Assembly: GCA_935421135.1 (NCBI GenBank)
Contig: OW285195.1
Coordinates: 15,204,158-15,268,157 of the forward strand
Reading direction: 5' to 3'
DNA: 64,000 bases
From: Bugulina stolonifera
Taxonomy: Eukaryota > Bryozoa > Gymnolaemata > Cheilostomatida > Bugulidae
A program made the translations under genes and the position numbers. Shown here piece by piece: positions 37,380-49,200 of the stretch (position 1 is its first letter; every line of letters starts with the position of its first letter). The notes beneath the pieces were generated by a model that searched no databases, had not been told where the DNA came from, and saw only the letters and a program-made list of their open reading frames with translations.

Positions 37380-38038
37380 TGTAATGGTACGCACAGTCGT
37401 CTCTTACACCTGACACTCATTATTATGTGTGCTTACATGTATATACCTGCTTACATTCTACCTTGTGTAACTTCTATATCATTGTATATACTTGTATGAT
37501 TATTAATAAGTCTTTTAGTGCCTTTTATACCCATGTACAGAGGCCCGACCTCTCAGAATTACTTGATATTCATTTTGTACATGAATTGGATGATTATAAG
37601 CAACTTTTGCATAACCCGACCTATTTTGGGTCGGCCGTCGGGCTTCCGGCGGCCATGTTGTTGCACAACTTCCGGACGACCTTATGTCGTCTTTTCCCGA
37701 CACTACGTCAGGCGGAAGTCCTTATACTATATAAAGGGCATTGTTTCACTGTTTGTTGTCTCAGTCTTCACTTGGCTTTCAATAAAGACACATCTATACT
37801 TGATACAGAGACTTTCTCTTCCTTTTGTCAGGTCATTCGCTTAGCGAACCGCCTACTAGGTCGGATCACTCTCTTTCAAAGTATAGTCTGAAGGTCAGAC
37901 TTGGGACCAGATGGGTTGTTTCTGGTAGTTATTAGACTACTGAGACCGCTCAATCTTTCATGTAATGAGAAAGCCTAGCACCACTCATAGGCACTTCAAT
38001 TCTGGGCCGGTAGTCGTTCAATTCCAGAAACCATTACA
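37380..38038 (+). mobile_element. solo LTR, family A, 659 bp
   Basis: TGTAATGGTACGCACAG to GAAACCATTACA with ATAT on each side. The duplicated segment near 29570 has the empty site AGCAAGAAATATCACTTA, confirming the insertion and the 4-bp duplication. TATA box (TATATAAAGGGC) and AATAAAGACAC are on the plus strand. Confidence 0.95.
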
Positions 38039-38961
38039 ATATCACTTATGTATTATAATGTGTATAGAGCTAGTTTCTTCATGCATTCATTATTAAAGAT
38101 GGTTAAACAACTGGCTATGTGGTGGCGCCTACGAAGGGCATCAGTGAACACCCTGTCTTACTCCATTTCTCCAAGATCAACCCTTAGTCTATCTCCAGGT
38201 CGTAGCAGATCATACCATGATTGACGGAGACAATAAATTTTATTACCGTAAACTTTGACACAATACTTTGAATAATGTAAGACCAATGAAGTACACACAC
38301 ATATCATATGATAAGACATTTCGCCTAGTGCACACCAACCGTGGTAATGGGCCAGGAATAGGCCTTTGTCAGCAAATTTGTGTATCGACATGTTATCTCA
38401 AAAACATTTTGTTAAAAATAAAGAAAACATTAAACAATATTGTAAAATAATAGAGAGCGTATAGGCTCTACTTGCTGAGTAACAAAATCTTCTATAGCTA
38501 ATTAAACAAAGATGCCACATCAACAAATGAGGATATTTGTAATAAAGCGGCTTGAACCTGCCCACAGGATAGTATTATTATTGTTACACTATTTCACCAT
38601 GTGTCATAGTCAGCTGAGAGGGAATTAATGAACCCGGAGTCATCTCACCGTGGTATTTGAGTACTACATGAAGTCATGGTGTTGGCGAGTCAAGTTAATC
38701 TCAGTTTTGTACTAGTTTAACTTGTTATGTCAAATTAGGAGTTATCTACTTAATGCAGTAATGAATAACCTACTACTATTTGCAGTTCTTCCCCTTCATT
38801 TTCACAGAAATTATATTTTGTAGTAGAAATAAGACTGTATAGTAGATATTGGGCTACCGGGTGTTTGCACATGCAAATCCTGAACCTATGTAGCCCCAGT
38901 GTGGTACATGTCTACAGTATAGGTTCAGTCCCAATTTTGGGAAAGAATAAAGGAGGGTTTC

Positions 38962-41900
38962 CTAATCCCCGTAGAATTCAATCTCATTTATGCAGAAGTT
39001 TGCACCTTTTACTATTTTAATAATCTTAATATATTTGGCCTCCATTCCTGAACTCTGTTCATAGACCATTGGGTTGCAGCAGACGGCAGTTGATGCGTCT
39101 CTGAATATGTTGTCCGGTGCCGTCGATCCAACTTTTATTTTCAAACTTTTGATGCTGGTCTCTACAAAATCATGTCTTATATTGTATTAACCTCATACAA
39201 AACTATCAATTTTAAAGGAATACTTCATTGACTTTCAGAATGAGGCAGAGTTTTATAAATGTTTTTCCAAATGGACTATTTAATCCGCCCATTATACTCA
39301 TAGAAAATATCCAAGTAATTTTAACTTTAACCCAATTTTTCATCTTATACTTTAAAATTAAAACTAATGACCAAATTGTACGCATAAATGCACATTTAGA
39401 GCGAGGCAGCAGTTCATTAGATCATTAGAGTGAGGCAGCAGTTCATTAGAGCATTAGAGTGAGGCAGCAGTTCATTAGAGCATTAGAGTGAGGCAGCAGT
39501 TCATTAGAGCATTAGAGTGAGGCAGCAGTTCAGTGTTTAACTCACCGTAATTATCATCGCTGAGGACCCAGATCTCTCTCAGTTTATTGACGACAGTGGT
39601 GAGCTTGAGATTTACATAAGGGTAAGAATTCTACAAGACAAACTGGTACATATGCATACTGGAAGGAGGCATAACCATGTGATAGCTAGGGATTCTCCAT
39701 GCTAAGGCTTCTGACAGGCACTGTATTAAAAAAAGTTTTTTCCCTAATAATTATATAATAATAATTATATCCGTGGAGTCAAACACATTTCTTTAATGTG
39801 GCTGCCCAATAGCAGAGCTAATCGAGGGGCCACCATGGCTCCTAGAGCTTAATGTAATTATAGTTTGATATGTCACAGAGGGAAACCTTCTTCAGAGCAG
39901 AAACCTCCAGATCATTAGTGGGACTCGAACCCACGTCCTTACAGATAACCTCCGTTATTGCTGCAAGACCAGAGTGACCAGCGTTATATCACTCGGTCAC
40001 CAATACCTACATAAATTTACATTTACATTTAGTATTTGCTAATACTTAGAACTTCGGTATGTTAAGAGGGTCATTGACTGTAAACTGAGTTTTAATGCCC
40101 ATATAGAATTTTTAGAATCTAAGACCAACAGCCGCTTGTATTTGATTCGCAAGCTTAAAACTCTAGGGCTCAACGATGCTGGTCTAAAAACATTTTATCA
40201 GAGTAACATTCGCTCTATTTTAATTTATGGAACCCCAGCCTGGTATACCCTCCTAGGAAAACAACTTAAAGACAGACTGTAGAAGATGCAAAGATCAGCA
40301 TCACGAATTATAGTGCCAAATCTTCCATTTGAATCTAGAGTAGAAGTGTTAGTATTACCAAGTTTGAACAACTTTATTTTTGATGTATGTGCCAACCATT
40401 TCCTAAGGATCATTTCAAATCCAGGACATCCACTTTATGACAGAATTTATTTTAATAACTGCAGAAGAACATCTCGCTCAAAGACTCTATATAGGCCTGT
40501 AATAGTACGAACTGCAAAGCGATCCAACAGTGTTTTTCAATTTTTTATTAAATTTTTTAACAATGGTAATATCTACACTATGTGAATATTGAATAGAGAG
40601 TATGTATATGTACATATACCATCAATTCTACATCAGTGCCTGTTACTTACTGATAATGTATGGTAAATAAATAAACTAAACTAAGTATAATAACACTAAT
40701 TAATATTAGCGGTTGACAGTGATTAGGATTTTAGGCTAGTGATTGGCAACGCTTCAAAATAACATCAACCTGAGGTCCAACAATAAATACATGTACATGT
40801 ACAGTGTAGATATAGTCTAAGCATCCCACTGACAAGTGAATAATATAAGTGCATTGTAAGCTCTTACTTTAGAAGCTGCCTTGACGCAGAATTTTGTATC
40901 TGGGTCACCGTCGTTGAGATGAGCTTCATTTCCATTTGCAACCGTCGCTCCTGTATGATCAATGACCTCGGCTTTTGAAAATAATTATTAGCAATATAAT
41001 AAACAATTATAAATAAAGTTATACATGTATATGACTATATAGTGCGTGTCAACTCCATCGCTGCATTGCTTGCATGTCTTGTATTACTATTTATAATAAA
41101 GCTACTAGTCCACACTAATATTTTTCAACAGGTACTTATATCACATGGCTATATATCAGCAACATGTGCTTGTATCACATGACAGTATATCAGCAACAGG
41201 TGCTTGTATCACATGACTACATATCTTACCAATCTCTTGTTTGGGATAGGGAGTAGTAGGAGCTGGAGTAGTTGTAGTTGTTGTGGATGTAGTTGTGGAT
41301 GTAGCTGTAGTTGTTGTGGATGTAGTAGTTGGTGTTGTAGTTGTTGTAGTTGTTGATGTGGTAGTTGTTGGTGTTTCAGGGACAATGTAAGTAACAGTAT
41401 CTGTTCCTTCTACACACGAAGTTGTCTCCTCCGAGGATGAAACGTAGCAGATCTGACTGCTGGAATCATACGATACACTCAGACAGGGATTGTTTAACCT
41501 CAGGCATTCTGGGATACAATCATCAACATTAGCCACTCCATTCACCTGCTGGTCAATGCTACTCAGGCATGTGTCAGCAGGCTGCTGGCTCAGATATCTA
41601 GATGACAGTTTGGCCTAGAATAGAGTTGATATAGAAATGATCTTCCCATAATATTTCACAATTACTCTGTTTGTAGTTTTCAGGTTAATCAATTCCTTGA
41701 TATTTAATGGTTATATACATGTACACTTATACAATTGTACATACTGCAACTAAAAGTACACAATTGAATGTACCGAAGGAAGTATTTGGTTTAACATGAT
41801 GACACTTGATTCAATGGACACTGTAATATTGTAATGTTTTCTGCTAAGATCACACGGGTGCCGATGATGGCATGAGGGTGGGAAGTGCTTGAGAGTGGTC

Positions 41901-44145
41901 GATCAAGCTATGCTGCCAGCATTACATAAAGAGTGAACAGTTATGTAGCCGTTTAATCGTGTATCCAGAGCATAAGTTCGATACTAGTGCTCATGAAAGA
42001 GTGTGTGAAAGAGCTCGAGCTCGAGGATGAGTTCGGGCTAATGGTCCAAGGCTGGAACTACCTATTTGTGAGAGAAGACTCTGTAGAGTTGAGTTGAGAG
42101 ATGCGACTTTGTTAGAGCCTAATCGACAACTGATCTATATAGCAAAATGAGCTTACTTATATACTAAATCAGTTTCCGGTGATAGTTCCGGTAAAAAGCC
42201 CAATCGAGTATCGGGAGGGACGATATAGTATCGGCCCCAGAAATTACGCAACAATACGGCAGCAAAAGGCCGAGGTCCAACCTAAAAAAGATTGGCCATT
42301 ACAATAGAAGCTTATAATCATGCAAAACACATAATGGGGAGTTTACACGAGGTGATTTATTCTGGCGGATAAATCGCTTGAATGGATCATGGACCCATTC
42401 AGGCGATTTATAGCTGAAGATTTATATACATTTTGCATCTTTACCACAAAACTCCAGATAATTAATCCTGGCAATTTTGTGTTTACACGAGGAGATTTTG
42501 TTGTGGCTGCCACGATAAATCTCCTAACCAGGCGATTTATCGCCAATCACCTCGTGTAAACGCTACATAATATGTGGAAACCAACATATTTAGGCACGTG
42601 GCCATATTTACAATAGGCTCAAAAGGCATAGAAATTGCTATTACAATAATATTGTAATGGTTTTTGGTTTCCGGTGTGGTCGTCCTAAGACAACTCTCGA
42701 CCCAAAATGAAGTGCCTATGAGTGGCGCTAGGCCTTCTCATTACTTGAAAGATTGATCGGAGTCAGTAGTCAAAGAACTACCAAAGACGACCCATGGGAT
42801 CCCGAGTTATGCTTGTTTACTATACTGAGAAAGAGAGTGATCCGACCTAGTAGGCAGTTCGTGTTGCAAGGTCGAGGACCTTAACAACTAGAATGACCTA
42901 TCTACGAAGTGAAAGTCTCTGTATATAAGTATAGAAGTGTCTTTATTGAGATCCAAGCATGAGCTCAGACTACAAACGTAAAAACAATGTCGTTTATATA
43001 GTAAGAGAACTTCCGGAGGAAGTTCCGGTAAAAAGGCTGACGTAGTGTCGGGAAAAGACGACGTAGGGTCGTCCGGAAATTGCGCAACAACATGGCGGCC
43101 AGAAGCCCGATGGCCGACCCAAAATGGGTAGGGTTATTACAAAAGATGCGTCGTCTTTTCCCGACACTACGTCAGCCTTTTTACCGGAACTTCCTCCGGA
43201 AGTTCTCTTACTATATAAACGGCATTGTTTTTACGTTTGTAGTCTGAGTTCATGCTTGGATCTCAATAAAGACACTTCTATACTTATATACAGAGACTTT
43301 CACTTCGTAGATAGGTCATTCTAGTTGTTAAGGTCCACGACCTTGCAACACGAACTGCCTACTAGGTCGGATCACTCTCTTTCTCAGTATAGTAAACAAG
43401 CATTGACTCGGGATCCTATGGATCGTCTTTGGTAGTTCTTTGACTACTGACACCGATCAATCTTTCATGTAATGAGAAGGCCTAGCACCACTCATAGGCA
43501 CTTCACTTTGGACTCGGGAGTCGTCTTAGGACGACCACACCGGAAACCAAAAACCATTACAATATTTCCATATGATACAGTTTGAATTAACTACCATTGC
43601 ATTGAATCACTCCCCTTAAATAACTGTATTACATCACACACCCAGTAGAGTAGTATGCTCTATTATTCAATATGTCGTTCTATTACAGTAAATGAATGAA
43701 TATTATGGTGTTGGAGATGTGTCTCCTTTATCAAACTGACGAGGTGTAATACTGTCATTGTTGGTCTAGATCTCTTATACTGCGTGGATCATTAGCTGGT
43801 TGCTCCACGAAACTGTCTCATATACTAACGGCTATGTATATCTTAATTTATTTAAATTTACAAATACACATATACACAAATACACAAATACACATATCAT
43901 ATCAGTTTTTCATCTACAGTTACAAATATCTTTCTTCACCAATGACAATTTGGGTCGCCTCCTAATATAAACATAATCGTCATAAGAATACATTGATGGT
44001 ATAGGCCTATCAGATGGCGGAAATCTTCTGTGCACACAAATTTAATACTACATGTACTTTAAATAAAAATAAACTAAATAATTACCTGGACGCAGATGTT
44101 GGAGGTGATGAGAAGTATACAGGTTAGTTGCCGCAGAATCTCCAT
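38962..44145 (-). CDS. secreted PAN/apple-like, Thr-rich, discoidin-like protein (paralogue 1), 277 aa
   Basis: Exons: 44145-44086, 41614-41230, 40971-40868, 39630-39546, 39161-38962 (stop). Junctions are GT/AG and in frame. Exon 1 is a signal peptide (MEILRQLTCILLITSNICVQ). Exon 2 has six cysteines spaced as in PAN/apple domains (ADTCLSS; DDCIPECLRLNNPCLSVSY; QICYVSS; TSCVEG), then a Thr/Pro linker that should be O-glycosylated. Exons 3-5 form a discoidin/F5/8C-like module: NEAHLNDGDPDTKFCVKAAS, then KLREIWVLSDDNYG, then a CCNPM motif and the ending GANFCINEIEFYGD. By family knowledge such modules bind glycans or matrix; the partner is unknown. Same intron phases as the genes at 46259-50250 and 51963-56264. 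Its introns hold a LINE fragment, a SINE and two LTRs. Confidence 0.85.
39399..39533. repeat. 29-bp minisatellite, about 5 copies
   Basis: The unit GAGTGAGGCAGCAGTTCATT plus AGAGCATTA, in the last intron of paralogue 1, ends a few bases before exon 39630-39546. Confidence 0.9.
39775..40010 (-). mobile_element. tRNA-derived SINE
   Basis: On the minus strand, GGTGACCGAGTGATATAACG (A-box-like) is followed about 55 nt later by GTGGGTTCGAGTCCC (B box), then a non-tRNA body ending TTTGACTCCACGGATAT. A closely similar copy is at 55300-55512. The head resembles a Ser/Leu-type tRNA, but the arms do not pair well enough for a functional gene. Confidence 0.8.
40022..40683 (+). pseudogene. LINE (non-LTR retrotransposon) 3' remnant, reverse-transcriptase tail
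   Basis: Frame from 40055 reads RYVKRVIDCKLSFNAHIEFL, LYLIRKLKTLGL, FYQSNIRSILIYGTPAWY and MQRSASRIIVPNL, the usual C-terminal end of a LINE ORF2. One in-frame TAG at 40280 breaks it, and the frame ends at 40585. The tail GGTAAATAAATAAACTAAACT looks like a LINE 3' end. Only the 3' portion is present, as expected of a 5'-truncated, dead insertion in an intron. Confidence 0.85.
41830..42645 (-). mobile_element. solo LTR, family B, with a nested MITE
   Basis: TGTAATGTTTTCTGCTAAG at the left with ATAT before it; the right end is TTGCTATTACA. It shares CGTGTATCCAG, GACTTTGTTAGAGC and CAGTTTCCGGTGATAG-type blocks with the other family-B copies. A MITE at 42342-42562 has inserted into it, and a family-A palindrome follows within 8 bp. 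It lies in the first intron of paralogue 1. Confidence 0.75.
42342..42562. mobile_element. MITE with GTTTACACGAGGTGAT termini
   Basis: About 220 bp with inverted ends (GTTTACACGAGGTGAT / ATCACCTCGTGTAAAC) and internal sub-repeats of GGCGATTTAT and GTTTACACGAGGAGATTT. It has no coding capacity and sits within the family-B LTR. A target duplication is not clear. Confidence 0.85.
42653..43561. mobile_element. family-A LTR in head-to-head foldback form
   Basis: The left half is a minus-orientation family-A LTR from its U5 end to about 43147. The right half (43148-43561) is the same LTR in plus orientation. The arms pair over roughly 410 bp with a ~75-bp unpaired middle, so one strand can fold into a giant hairpin. 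ATAT flanks both outer ends, so it inserted as a unit or rearranged after insertion. Confidence 0.88.
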
Positions 44146-45059
44146 GGCTGCTACAGCTGTGATCAACGTGTGCTGCTCATGATGACTTGTTTGTGGAAGA
44201 AATCAATCTAACATCAATATGTTGTATTGTGACTGGTATTTGGCACCATTGTCACTACTAATATTCCCAAATGAACAAAGGTGATATTATTTTTGCGAAA
44301 ATATAATTGTTCATAGCCCATTCAATTTTTTCACCAATTAATTGATTTTACCATAATTATTTGATCTTGTTTTGACAGCACAATTTGATTGGGCAGATAA
44401 TTTCTCCTCATGTGTAGTTCATGCTGATTCTATGGGAAAAATGGATGTTACAAAGATGTCTAAAATAATATTTACATGTATTTCAGTTGTATCACTATTC
44501 TCACATATTTTATGTTGTCACAAACTTAGGTATAGCAAAGTCTATAACAATAAGTACTTCAGTCACTTTACTTTTTTATATTACATGACCTGGCATGATA
44601 TGTTGGAATTACTAACCTTTTCTATTTGGTCCCACTGCTTCAAGTCATGGACGATTTTGGATCTAATACTTATGCAACTCAATCATGCAATCAACTCAAA
44701 GTAATAAGAGGAGGCACACAATATTAGCCGATCTATTTTCAGTTAACATGAAAACTTACCAAATTTTGCTGATGACATCATGCCGTGAAGATGAACAGAG
44801 CATGATACCACTACACTAGCTCAGCAACCTTGAGGAAAAGAAGGTTCATTGGTGAACAGCAGACATGTTTGGAGTTAACTGCACACAACGCATCCCTCAT
44901 GTTATGGCCACCTTGCTATAATATAGGGAGTCAAGGGGTTTGTCCATTTCTTATTATACACTGTTTGACTCTTTTTATGTCTTTTGATATCTAGGATCTA
45001 CTATTTGTAGACATAACTGTGAGATCATTTGTCTTCGTGGAATGCTTTTCTTTTGTCCC
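44146..45059. other. intergenic, upstream of paralogue 1
   Basis: Holds the presumed promoter of the minus-strand gene starting at 44145. No TATA box stands out. A plus-strand 110-codon frame at 44372-44704 shows no family resemblance and no coding-like composition, and I do not call it. Confidence 0.5.
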
Positions 45060-46258
45060 GGCCATGGTGGGGCTTCCCAAGCCCATTATTTTAGCAAATA
45101 CAGTCTAATAGTGTATACTACTTTAATATACATAGATTGAGTTTTATCATTGTGAAGGGTGCCTAAAATGTAAACAAATTGGAAATCAACTTTAATTACT
45201 TTAGTTTTAGATGGAGCAAAGGCTATCTTATTTACTGTCCAGTACTGCACATATCACACCGTAGCCAAGTTAGGAGGTTTACTAGTGCTCCTTCATTTGA
45301 CACCTAGGGTCTAGTGCTTGTAGATGCAATGGTAAGATCATTCGTCAGCCTGGAATGCTTTTGTGTCGGCCATGTTGTATGATGCAACATTTCATAATTA
45401 AATATAAAAGTTGTTGGTTTAGTTTGGTAGATCTAGTACTTTTTATATTTGTAGTCATTATGGCAAAATGGGCGTGACCAAACCTACGGCAGCCAATATT
45501 CAGAATGACTTCTGCTTGGAGTTTAGGCTGTCAGCAGTTGACTGTAGAGCAAAGGCTCAGAAAAGGTAACTTAGAATCTCGAGCTAACTACAGCTGAGGC
45601 ATTCCTGAGGCACACAAAATATGGTGGCTGTACTACTTGTAATTTGGTTCATAAAAACACTAATGTATAATTAAATTTATACATATAATAACCATTTGCA
45701 GAACTAGCAATGCACTTAGTTTTTATTTAATTATAACAGAAAAAAACACTGTAAAATAATAATAGTTACTATTGTAAATAAATACCACAAACTGATTTTA
45801 GGTTAGAAGTGCTACACACATACAATCATGATTACAAGTCTAAAACAGATTTCAGTCAATAAATATTATTTTAAAAGAAAATTGTAGAAAAATAGAGTAT
45901 TGCAACATGTTAAGATCCATAATGTATGATATTACTGTATAAATTCCATACATAGTATTAAAAATAGGTAATACACATAATAAGACAATTACAAGTCATC
46001 TTGTATTGTTAAGGTTGTATCATGCCGGTCAACTTTCAACGTTTTTTATTTCTGTTTACTTGACAAGTATGGGTAATATTTTACCATCTAAACCTCGGAT
46101 GTTATCAGACACAATCGTTATATTGTTACTGCTTTTATTTTGTACTGTCTCAAATAATTTTACTGTTAGTACTAATTTCTGTGCAATCAAGTGAGATGCT
46201 GCGTATGGGGAGGGGGAACACCGTCCCACCTAAGCAAGATAGAAGACATACAGGCTTC

Positions 46259-49200
46259 TTATAATCCATAGAACTCAATTTCATTTATGCAGAAGTTTGC
46301 ACCTTTGACCTTTTTTATAAGATAAATAACTTTAGTCTCCATTGGTGTATCTACTGTATAACTCATTGGATTACAACAAACAGCGCCATACTCCCATCGG
46401 AACATATTTGGAGTGGAACTAAGTCCAACGTTGATTCTCAACTTTGAGAGGCCAGTCGCTACAAGAAAAGAATATTCACAAGTGACTAACATTGAAAATT
46501 TGTTTTATTCAAGGCAAATACAATGTATTTAGCTAATTGGACTGCTTTAGTTCAGCCCCGTTCTCATACATTCCTACAGCAGTTACTAGGCACCGTTTTA
46601 TTATTATTGTAACTACTGTTTATTGTAACGAGGTATACTATTGGTGTTTATTGTAATGTGGTATACTATTGGTGTTTATTGTAATGTGGTATACTATTGG
46701 TGTTTATTGTAATGTGGTATACTATTGGTGTTTATTGTAATGTGGTATACTATTGGTGTTTATTGTAATGTGGTATACTATTGGTGTTTATTGTAACGAG
46801 GTATACTATTGGTGTTTATTGTAACGAGGTATACTATTGGTGTTTATTGTAATGTGGTATACTATTGGTGTTTATTGTAATGTGGTATACTATTGGTGTT
46901 TATTGTAACGAGGTATACTATTGGTGTTTATTGTAATGTGGTATACTATTGGTGTTTATTGTAACGAGGTATACTATTGGTGTTTATTGTAACGAGGTAT
47001 ACTATTGGTGTTTATTGTAATGTGGTATACTATTGGTGTTTATTGTAATGTGGCATACTATTGGTGTTTATTGTAATGTGGTATACTATTGGTGTTTTTT
47101 GTAATGTGGCATACTATTGGTGTTTATTGTAATGTGGTATACTATTGGTGTTTATTGTAATGTGGTATACTATTGGTGTTTATTGTAATGTGGCATACTA
47201 TTGGTGTTTATTGTAATGTGGTATACTATTGGTGTTTATTGTAATGTGGTATACTATTGGTGTTTATTGTAATGTGGTATACTATTGGTGTTTATTGTAA
47301 TGTGGTATACTATTGGTGTTTATTGTAATGTGGTATACTATTGGTGTTTATTGTAATGTGGTATACTATTGGTGTTTATTGTAATGTGGTATACTATTGG
47401 TGTTTATTGTAATGTGGTATACTATTGGTGTTTATTGTGATGTGGCATACTATTGGTGTTTATTGTAATGTGGCATACTATTGGTGTTTATTGTGATGTG
47501 GTATGCTCTACTACTACTACTCTATGATCTACTCATACCTTAACCCACACTTTACAATGAATACACCGGCTCACTTTGTGATTGGATAAATTTGGACAGT
47601 GTGAAGTTGTTGTTCATATTTGGCATAGCGTAGATCAGTACAGCTTAACAACTGGGAGTTATCCACACATGCTCTGATCTGAGTCATTCACAAAGAGTAC
47701 ATTACTCCCTGAGTTCATCTTCTCACTGCATAATTTCGTTGTTGTTGTTAGCAAATCATATTTTAGGTGGCTATATAGTAAAATAAACTTCTAGGATAAG
47801 TTAAAGTATACCTAAGCTCTCATGAGGGTGATGGGATTATGCGAACACTCCTACACTTTGGTTTGGTGAATGCGGTAATTTTTTGTGACACCCCAGGCAT
47901 CACGGAAACTGTTATAAAATGTATGAGAAGCGGATTTGATCTAACAGTATACATGTAGTTCAAGCACTTGTTCAAGCACCTGTTCAAGCGCCTGTTCAAG
48001 CACCTGTTCATGTTTGTCACTCACCATAGTTAGAGTCACCTCTGAGTATGATCTCTTTCAGTTGTGTAACGGATGCCAACTCCAGTTTCACTGTTGCATA
48101 TGAGTACTACAAAATAGCATAATGTTGAAACACTTTATTGTATTGAATGGTCATGAGAAAGTGATTAGAACCCTGTGAGCCAGTGCGGTTCACACAAGAG
48201 CTGAGGCTACAGGCACTGGTGGAACTACATGGCTATGGAAAGGTATTTTCTTTCTGCATATTTCATAGAATAAGCTATTTACTAATCAACGCTGTGTGTA
48301 AAGCTACAGTATAACTCCAATTGATGCTTACTGGTAAACAAACCTGAGTATAATATTGAAGTGCTGGTAACAGTGCTGGCCAAAAGCGAAATGGCACATT
48401 GCCCCAGTTTAGGGCGGTAAAGTAGACTATTGTGTGACAATATTTAGGCTAGAGGACAATGATTAGAAAAATGGGGCTATCACGTGATAGTGTTTAGGAA
48501 TGTGGGCTATCCTGGAATAGTGTTTAGAAAAGCAGGCTATAATGTAATACTGTTTGGGAATGTAGGCTATCATGGGATAGTGACTACCAATTACAATAAT
48601 GTGCTTTGAACAGTGTTCTTATGTAAATCGTTTCAAGTGTAAATCTACTTCACTGTGACTGGTGATCATAAAGTAGGCGGAGTAGATGAACTGAGGAAAG
48701 GTATTCAGGAGCTGTTAGCAGACTCTTACCGTTTTAGCTGCCTTGGAACAGAATTTAGTAGTTATGTCACCATCATATGCATTGGTCGTCGTTCCATATC
48801 CACCGTGTACTTCACTAAACAGGGTGATCGTAACTGTATAATAGCAAGAGTTGAAAATAACGACAATGGTGGTATTATTCATGATAAGTTCATATACTAT
48901 AATAAATTTCTTAGTAAATGCGTACATTTGTGCTGGAGGGCCGATTATTTAGTCACAATTAGTAGACTGTACCAAATTTGTAACGAACATGACTGTAGAT
49001 AACAAAGAATTCGTAGGAGATACAAATCAAACAGATTTTCTTGTGATTGCTTTGCAACATAACGCGAATGCACATTTGTACAGTATCTACTTTTGTATTG
49101 CTTCATGTACTGTATGCAAAGAAAATTTTTGTGTATGCTGACCAGCTACTAGAGTTGGCATCGGTGATGTAGTAGTAGTGGAAGTTGTTGAAGTTGTAGT

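Larger units (their letters stand above)
45060..48720. repeat. left arm of a large inverted duplication
   Basis: Its reverse complement is recognisable across 53280-57480. Matching blocks include AGCCCATTATTTTAGCAAAT against its complement near 57450, the segment around 46200-46260 against 56270-56330, and the CACAATAGTCTACTTTACCG block. The homology runs through exons 3-5 of paralogue 2. Differences are mostly insertions: the minisatellite on this arm, the SINE and an 866-bp insertion on the other. Confidence 0.85.

Noticed and set aside
39890..40010. A functional tRNA gene on the minus strand
   Set aside because: A and B boxes are present, but the arms do not pair and the same body and tail recur at 55300-55512, so it is a SINE.
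44372..44704. 110-codon plus-strand frame
   Set aside because: No domain, no signal peptide, no splice context, and composition like its non-coding surroundings.
46615..47503. CRISPR-like array
   Set aside because: The units abut with no unique spacers and the setting is animal nuclear DNA; it is a minisatellite. The same holds for 51229-51615.
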